A stretch of 64,000 bases of DNA from Adiantum capillus-veneris (taxonomy: Eukaryota; Streptophyta; Polypodiopsida; Polypodiales; Pteridaceae). Positions 63,106 to 64,000 of the stretch are shown here, piece by piece; positions within the stretch are counted from its first letter, which is position 1; every line of letters begins with the position of its first letter. Both the position numbers and the translations under genes were made by a program. Below the pieces are notes generated by a model. It had not been told where the DNA came from, ran no database searches, and saw nothing but the letters and a program-made list of their open reading frames with translations. The stretch is taken from contig CM043962.1 in the NCBI GenBank assembly GCA_014529385.2, forward strand, positions 92,456,180-92,520,179, given 5' to 3'.

Positions 63106-64000
63106 TATAACCGGCCCGTACAACGTAGAGGGTGGTACTATTTCAATTACCTGTTAACTTTACACAGAGCACTGAGAAGGGAAGAGAACACAGTTGCGTC
63201 CAGCGACTAGAATGTCACTGCGCACACGAGACCGACACCCTGTAGGCCCCAAAGATGGGCGCCCCGCCCCTTTCGGTATTTCTTTATTCAAATTAAGGTA
63301 GACGATCCGACCACTTAGCACAAGCTTTCACAAAGCTGTCCAAACCTGGCGAGGGCTGAAAACGCAGGTTTGCGACCGGATTTCGATAGCATAACAACGC
63401 AAAAACCCCTGTAGGCCAAAAACACCTGTCTAGGACGGATTCCCTCGATATCTGGAAGCTTTATGGTGAGCTGTCACAGAAATTCAGCGGGCTGTAATTC
63501 TCTATTTTTCACTGCCGGGAGCCCAAAAGCCTGTACACGCATCCCAAGGCTCTCACGAGGCTCCCCCGATGTTCCCTTGCAGTTTAGGTGCGAAACCCTA
63601 AACCTGCAGAAAAACACAGCAGGCTGTAATTCCCTGTTTCGGATCGTTTTTAGCGGAGCGAACACGCCTACGCGTGTCCCAAGGGCTCCCGCACGCAATG
63701 GGACAGTTCCCCTGTGAATTGGACGAGTTTTCACGCGAGAAAACTCTCCAAACTCGCAATCTTTCGTGATGGAACTGTGCGTGCCTGTGGGGGATTAGCA
63801 ATTAGCTAATCCGGTTCCTGTTCAGAAGGCTCTTGCCTTGGCAAACGTGCATAAACCCCCAGAACTGTACATAGGTCAAATGAGAAGCCCACTAGTGGGG
63901 CATAACATACTGTACGTAGGGGAGAAAGAGAGCAGTATGTAGCGTGCGGGGCATCACTCCCGTCACCATACTGTGCATAGAGGGCAAGGTAAGCATTCCA
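63106..64000 (-). repeat. 5' LTR, partial (895 bp in window)
   Basis: Same sequence as 58738-59632 with only scattered differences; sense-strand AATAAA at 63283-63288. Preceded (on its inner side, 63088-63105) by the primer site TGGTTCCATCGACGGGAT on the minus strand. Confidence 0.94.

Larger units (their letters stand above)
58738..64000 (-). mobile_element. Internally deleted chromodomain element (superfamily A), runs off the window
   Basis: 3' LTR 58738-60281, internal region 60282-63105, 5' LTR from 63106 beyond the window end. Internal order on the minus strand is gag, zinc knuckle, then directly the integrase core and chromodomain-like tail: protease, RT, RNase H and the N-terminal half of integrase are deleted. 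LTRs end TGTCACC...CCGGTTATA instead of the usual CA. It inserted into the plus-strand gypsy RNase H at GGTAG (58733-58737). Confidence 0.92.

Overview
This window is plant nuclear DNA from a large, retrotransposon-rich genome. The evidence is GT-AG introns, a plant-type ER glucosidase gene, nested LTR retrotransposons and microsatellites, with no bacterial operons, rRNA or tRNA genes. A seed-free plant such as a fern is plausible, but this is inference from style and cannot be settled from the sequence.

Layout. 1-4794: degenerate Ty3/gypsy element (+). 4795-10687: composite element (-) whose 5' half (LTR, iMet primer site, gag) looks Ty3-like and whose 3' half (protease, integrase, RT, RNase H) is Ty1/copia; the two meet in frame inside the zinc-knuckle region. 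11.0-17.0 kb: an unrecognised module of two transcription units pointing at each other, with an 820-bp inverted repeat holding two long hairpins between their 3' ends. 17.0-18.9 kb: purine tract, microsatellites and a dispersed repeat (R1). 18.9-20.9 kb: second, truncated copia copy (-). 22.5-38.1 kb: 14 exons of the 3' part of one host gene on the minus strand, a glycoside hydrolase family 63 mannosyl-oligosaccharide glucosidase (GCS1/MOGS).

One GCS1 intron (26421-37805) holds a three-level nest. A non-autonomous copia element (26716-37350, target duplication GATGT) was hit by a non-autonomous Ty3-like element (27163-34027, ACAGG). That element's 3' LTR was hit in turn by an element now reduced to a solo LTR (32029-33493, CAGAC). 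The host splice sites and reading phases on both sides of the nest remain compatible.

38.8-64 kb is almost entirely LTR retrotransposons: an R1 copy; a 5.6-kb deletion derivative (39143-44740) carrying an opposite-strand solo LTR (42682-44156, GTAGC); LTR and RT remnants (44.99-46.6 kb); a plus-strand gypsy element (gag at 48927, pol ending at 58737) split by a minus-strand chromodomain element (50693-57302, GACGG) and cut off by a further minus-strand element (58738 to beyond the window) in which gag is fused to integrase by an internal deletion. The minus-strand elements, the solo LTRs and the 39-45 kb element belong to one LTR superfamily sharing a poly(A)-signal block (AATAAAGAAATACCGAAAGG).

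The only clearly conserved host gene is GCS1. Its N-terminal exons are not recognisable before the window ends. Coordinates of domains inside decayed elements are approximate; LTR ends, target duplications and GCS1 splice sites were read base by base.
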